Source: Spirochaetaceae bacterium (GTDB taxonomy: Bacteria > Spirochaetota > Spirochaetia > SZUA-6 > Fen-1364). Taken from it: a DNA stretch of 16,829 bases. The stretch lies in the NCBI GenBank assembly GCA_003170115.1, contig PMZS01000183.1:1-16829 (forward strand). The letters are read 5' to 3'. A model generated the notes under the pieces. It saw nothing but the letters and a program-made list of their open reading frames with translations. It had not been told where the DNA came from and did not search any database. Position 1 is the first letter of the stretch, and every line of letters starts with the position of its first letter. Positions 14,873 to 16,829 of the stretch are shown here, in pieces. The position numbers and the translations under genes were made by a program.

Positions 14873-16459
14873 ATGACGCACAAGGAATGGCCCTTCATCG
14901 AAGCACAGAGGATCCGGGATCGGCTGGGGAGAATCGGCAGCCGCTCCGTCACGGCTGAAACAGGCTACGGCCCCTCCGGCCTTCCCCATATCGGGACATT
15001 CGGCGAAGTGGCCCGGACCTCCTTCGTGCTGCAGGCTCTGTCCACGCTGGAGCCGGGCATTACCACGCGGATCGTGGCCTTCTCAGATGACATGGACGGG
15101 CTTCGCGAGGTGCCGAAGAACCTGCCGAATGCGCAGATGCTCCAGCAGCATCTCGGCAAGCCCCTCACGTCGATCCCGGACCCGTTCGGGGAGGAGAAAT
15201 CATTCGCCCATTACATGAACCGCAGGCTGAGGGAGTTCCTCGATTCCTACGGGTTTCGCTACGAGTTCGCCTCCTCCACCGACAAGTACGCCTCCGGGGT
15301 GTTCGACGAAGGCCTTCGCCGGATAATGACCCACTATGACGCTATCAGCGAACTGTTCAAGGCGACGATCGCGGAGGAGAAACGGGCCGCCTGGAGCCCC
15401 TTCTTCCCCATCTGCGAGAGCTGCGGGAGGATCTATTCGACCCGGGTGACCGGCCTGGACCGTGAGGCATGCACGGTCTCGTATGCCTGTGACGCTCCCC
15501 TGGCCGGGAAATACCAGTGCTGCGGGCACACCGGGACACGGAGCATCCTCGGGGGGGCCTGCAAGGTGGGGTGGAAGGTGGACTGGGCCCTGAGATGGTT
15601 CTCACTCGGAATCGACTACGAGATGCACGGGGAGGATCTCCTTGATTCGGCGCGCCTTTCCTCCCGGATCGTGAAGATCCTCGGCGGGGAGCCGCCCGAG
15701 CTTTTCAAGTACGAGCTGTTCCTCGACGAAAAAGGGAAAAAGATCTCGAAGAAGATCGGCAACGGGATATCCCTTGAGCAGTGGCTGCGATTCGCCCCGG
15801 TCGATTCGCTTCTCTACCTCATGTACATGAAGCCGCAGCAGGCCAAGAAGATGGGACTGCCCATCCTGCCGGAGATCGTGGACGCGTACCTCGAGCTGGT
15901 GGCCCACGACGAGAGCGCGGAAGACTCGCCCGTTCCCTTCATCTCCCGGTTGTCGAAGGGCGCGCACGCCGGACGGCTCCCCGGGGGGAGGATCATCACC
16001 TATTCCCTGATTCTCGAGCTGATCCTGGCACTCAACCAGGACGATCCTCGGATCGTGCGCGACTACCTCGTGAAGTTCGAGCCGGAGATCGCGGACAATG
16101 TGGCCTACTACGAGCAGCTCATCGAAGATGCGCTGGCATACTACCGCGAAGTGCTGCTCCCGGGACGCAGCGTGGAGGCCGCGGATCACCAGCTGGATGC
16201 CGCCGTGTCGGCGCTGCGCGACGAGCTCTCACGCCTGGCGGGCGCCGGCGCGGCGACGGATCCCGACACCCTGCAGACCATGGTGTTCCAGGTCGCGAAG
16301 GACCGGGAAATCCGGACAAAGGACTGGTTCCGAGAGCTCTACCGGATTTTCCTGGGTCAGTCCCAGGGACCCCGCATCGGCAGCTTCATCGCGCTGTTGG
16401 GGTACGCCACCTGCGTGGAGCGCCTGCAGGCGCACCTGGAACGAGGTCCTCACGGATGA
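14873..16459 (+). CDS. lysS: Lysyl-tRNA synthetase, class I
   Basis: This 528-residue enzyme charges tRNA-Lys and belongs to the class I form common in archaea, spirochaetes and some proteobacteria, not the class II LysS of E. coli. The HIGH-equivalent is GYGPSGLPHIGTFGE (31-45), and the KMSKS-equivalent is KKISKKIGNG (289-298). CESC (181-184) with CCGHTG (216-221) looks like a zinc-binding insert. The helical C-terminal region is the anticodon-binding part. I start at the ATG at 14873 because MTHKEWPF fits family N-termini. The in-frame TTG at 14834 adds 13 residues without family resemblance, although GGGGA lies just upstream of it. No Shine-Dalgarno precedes 14873, so the mRNA may be leaderless. 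The stop overlaps the next gene by 4 nt. Confidence 0.95.
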   Translation: MTHKEWPFIEAQRIRDRLGRIGSRSVTAETGYGPSGLPHIGTFGEVARTSFVLQALSTLEPGITTRIVAFSDDMDGLREVPKNLPNAQMLQQHLGKPLTSIPDPFGEEKSFAHYMNRRLREFLDSYGFRYEFASSTDKYASGVFDEGLRRIMTHYDAISELFKATIAEEKRAAWSPFFPICESCGRIYSTRVTGLDREACTVSYACDAPLAGKYQCCGHTGTRSILGGACKVGWKVDWALRWFSLGIDYEMHGEDLLDSARLSSRIVKILGGEPPELFKYELFLDEKGKKISKKIGNGISLEQWLRFAPVDSLLYLMYMKPQQAKKMGLPILPEIVDAYLELVAHDESAEDSPVPFISRLSKGAHAGRLPGGRIITYSLILELILALNQDDPRIVRDYLVKFEPEIADNVAYYEQLIEDALAYYREVLLPGRSVEAADHQLDAAVSALRDELSRLAGAGAATDPDTLQTMVFQVAKDREIRTKDWFRELYRIFLGQSQGPRIGSFIALLGYATCVERLQAHLERGPHG

Positions 16460-16829
16460 CGGACGGCAAGCCGGCGGACAAAACGCGGGCCAACGCTGAA
16501 GAAGTTCTCGACAGTTCGGCCGGAAAGAAACGCTTCCGCCGCCTTCTGCCCTTCCTCGGCCCGGCTTTCATTGCGAGCATCGCCTACATGGATCCCGGCA
16601 ATTTCGCCACGAACATTTCCGGGGGAGCGCAGTTCGGCTACATGCTCCTCTGGGTAGTCCTTGCATCGAACCTCATCGCCATGCTTGTCCAGACTCTCTC
16701 CGCCAAGCTCGGAATCGCCTCGGGAAAGAACCTCGCCGAGCACTGCCGCGAGCAGTTCCGCAGGCCCGTAGTCTTCGGCATGTGGATCCTGATGGAAATC
16801 GCGGCGATGGCCACCGACCTGGCCGAGTT
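16456..16829 (+). CDS. mntH: Nramp-family Mn2+/Fe2+ transporter, partial
   Basis: This is the N-terminal 124 residues of a divalent metal transporter, cut by the window edge. After a hydrophilic leader (about 1-25) the first helix carries the family's metal-binding motif: FLGPAFIASIAYMDPGNFATN, with D46 and N49 in DPGN. The next helices follow, and MEIAAMATDLAE matches the conserved third-helix segment. Nramp proteins are inner-membrane H+-coupled importers with about 11 helices, so roughly 300 or more residues are missing to the right. The ATG at 16456 overlaps the lysS stop (ATGA), so the two genes are probably co-transcribed. Mn versus Fe preference cannot be read from this fragment. A more distant Nramp-related protein is the alternative. 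Confidence 0.92.
   Translation, partial: MTDGKPADKTRANAEEVLDSSAGKKRFRRLLPFLGPAFIASIAYMDPGNFATNISGGAQFGYMLLWVVLASNLIAMLVQTLSAKLGIASGKNLAEHCREQFRRPVVFGMWILMEIAAMATDLAE

Noticed and set aside
1..16829. CRISPR arrays, tRNA or rRNA genes, complete insertion sequences
   Set aside because: I found no regularly spaced repeats, no cloverleaf-like segments in the intergenic gaps, and no transposase or integrase motif in any frame.

Overview
The window is bacterial chromosome, GC-rich (roughly 60% or more by eye), with tight gene packing, several 1-4 nt overlaps and short intergenic gaps. Nothing in it fixes the taxon. A class I (archaeal-type) lysyl-tRNA synthetase, an anaerobic sulfatase-maturase-like radical SAM enzyme and a paired set of MutS-like ATPases suggest an environmental Gram-negative lineage, perhaps an uncultivated deltaproteobacterium-, Acidobacteria- or NC10-like organism. 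That placement is inference.

Layout. (1) Positions 1-1580 are accessory. A VapBC-type toxin-antitoxin pair lies at 339-1025, followed by the broken 5' end of a radical SAM gene on the minus strand (1180-1401). (2) Positions 1581-4525, minus strand, hold two different MutS-like ATPases joined by a 4-nt ATGA overlap. Both lack the mismatch-recognition domains and any Smr nuclease. (3) Positions 4526-6110 hold a non-coding stretch, a small TPR protein and the C-terminal half of a CPA2 cation/proton antiporter (pseudogene). (4) Positions 6182-8183, plus strand, hold a dienelactone hydrolase-family enzyme and a closely linked anSME/SPASM radical SAM protein. (5) A small two-helix membrane protein (8199-8612) is followed by a striking inverted repeat (8717-8777).

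(6) Positions 8825-14748, minus strand, form a compact branched-chain amino acid operon transcribed in the order ilvB-ilvN-leuC-leuD-ilvD, with every junction overlapping by 1-4 nt. Acetohydroxyacid synthase (IlvBN) makes acetolactate or acetohydroxybutyrate. IlvD makes the 2-oxoacids two steps later. LeuCD carries out the isomerase step of leucine synthesis. ilvC, leuA and leuB are not in the window. (7) Divergent from ilvB, class I lysS is followed with a 4-nt overlap by an Nramp-type metal transporter gene (mntH), which runs off the right edge.

The best candidate for an under-described system is the two-gene MutS-like ATPase module. Its subunits look like obligate partners with asymmetric ATPase sites. 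The two gene remnants (radical SAM 5' end, antiporter 3' half) show that this flank has lost DNA by deletion or rearrangement.
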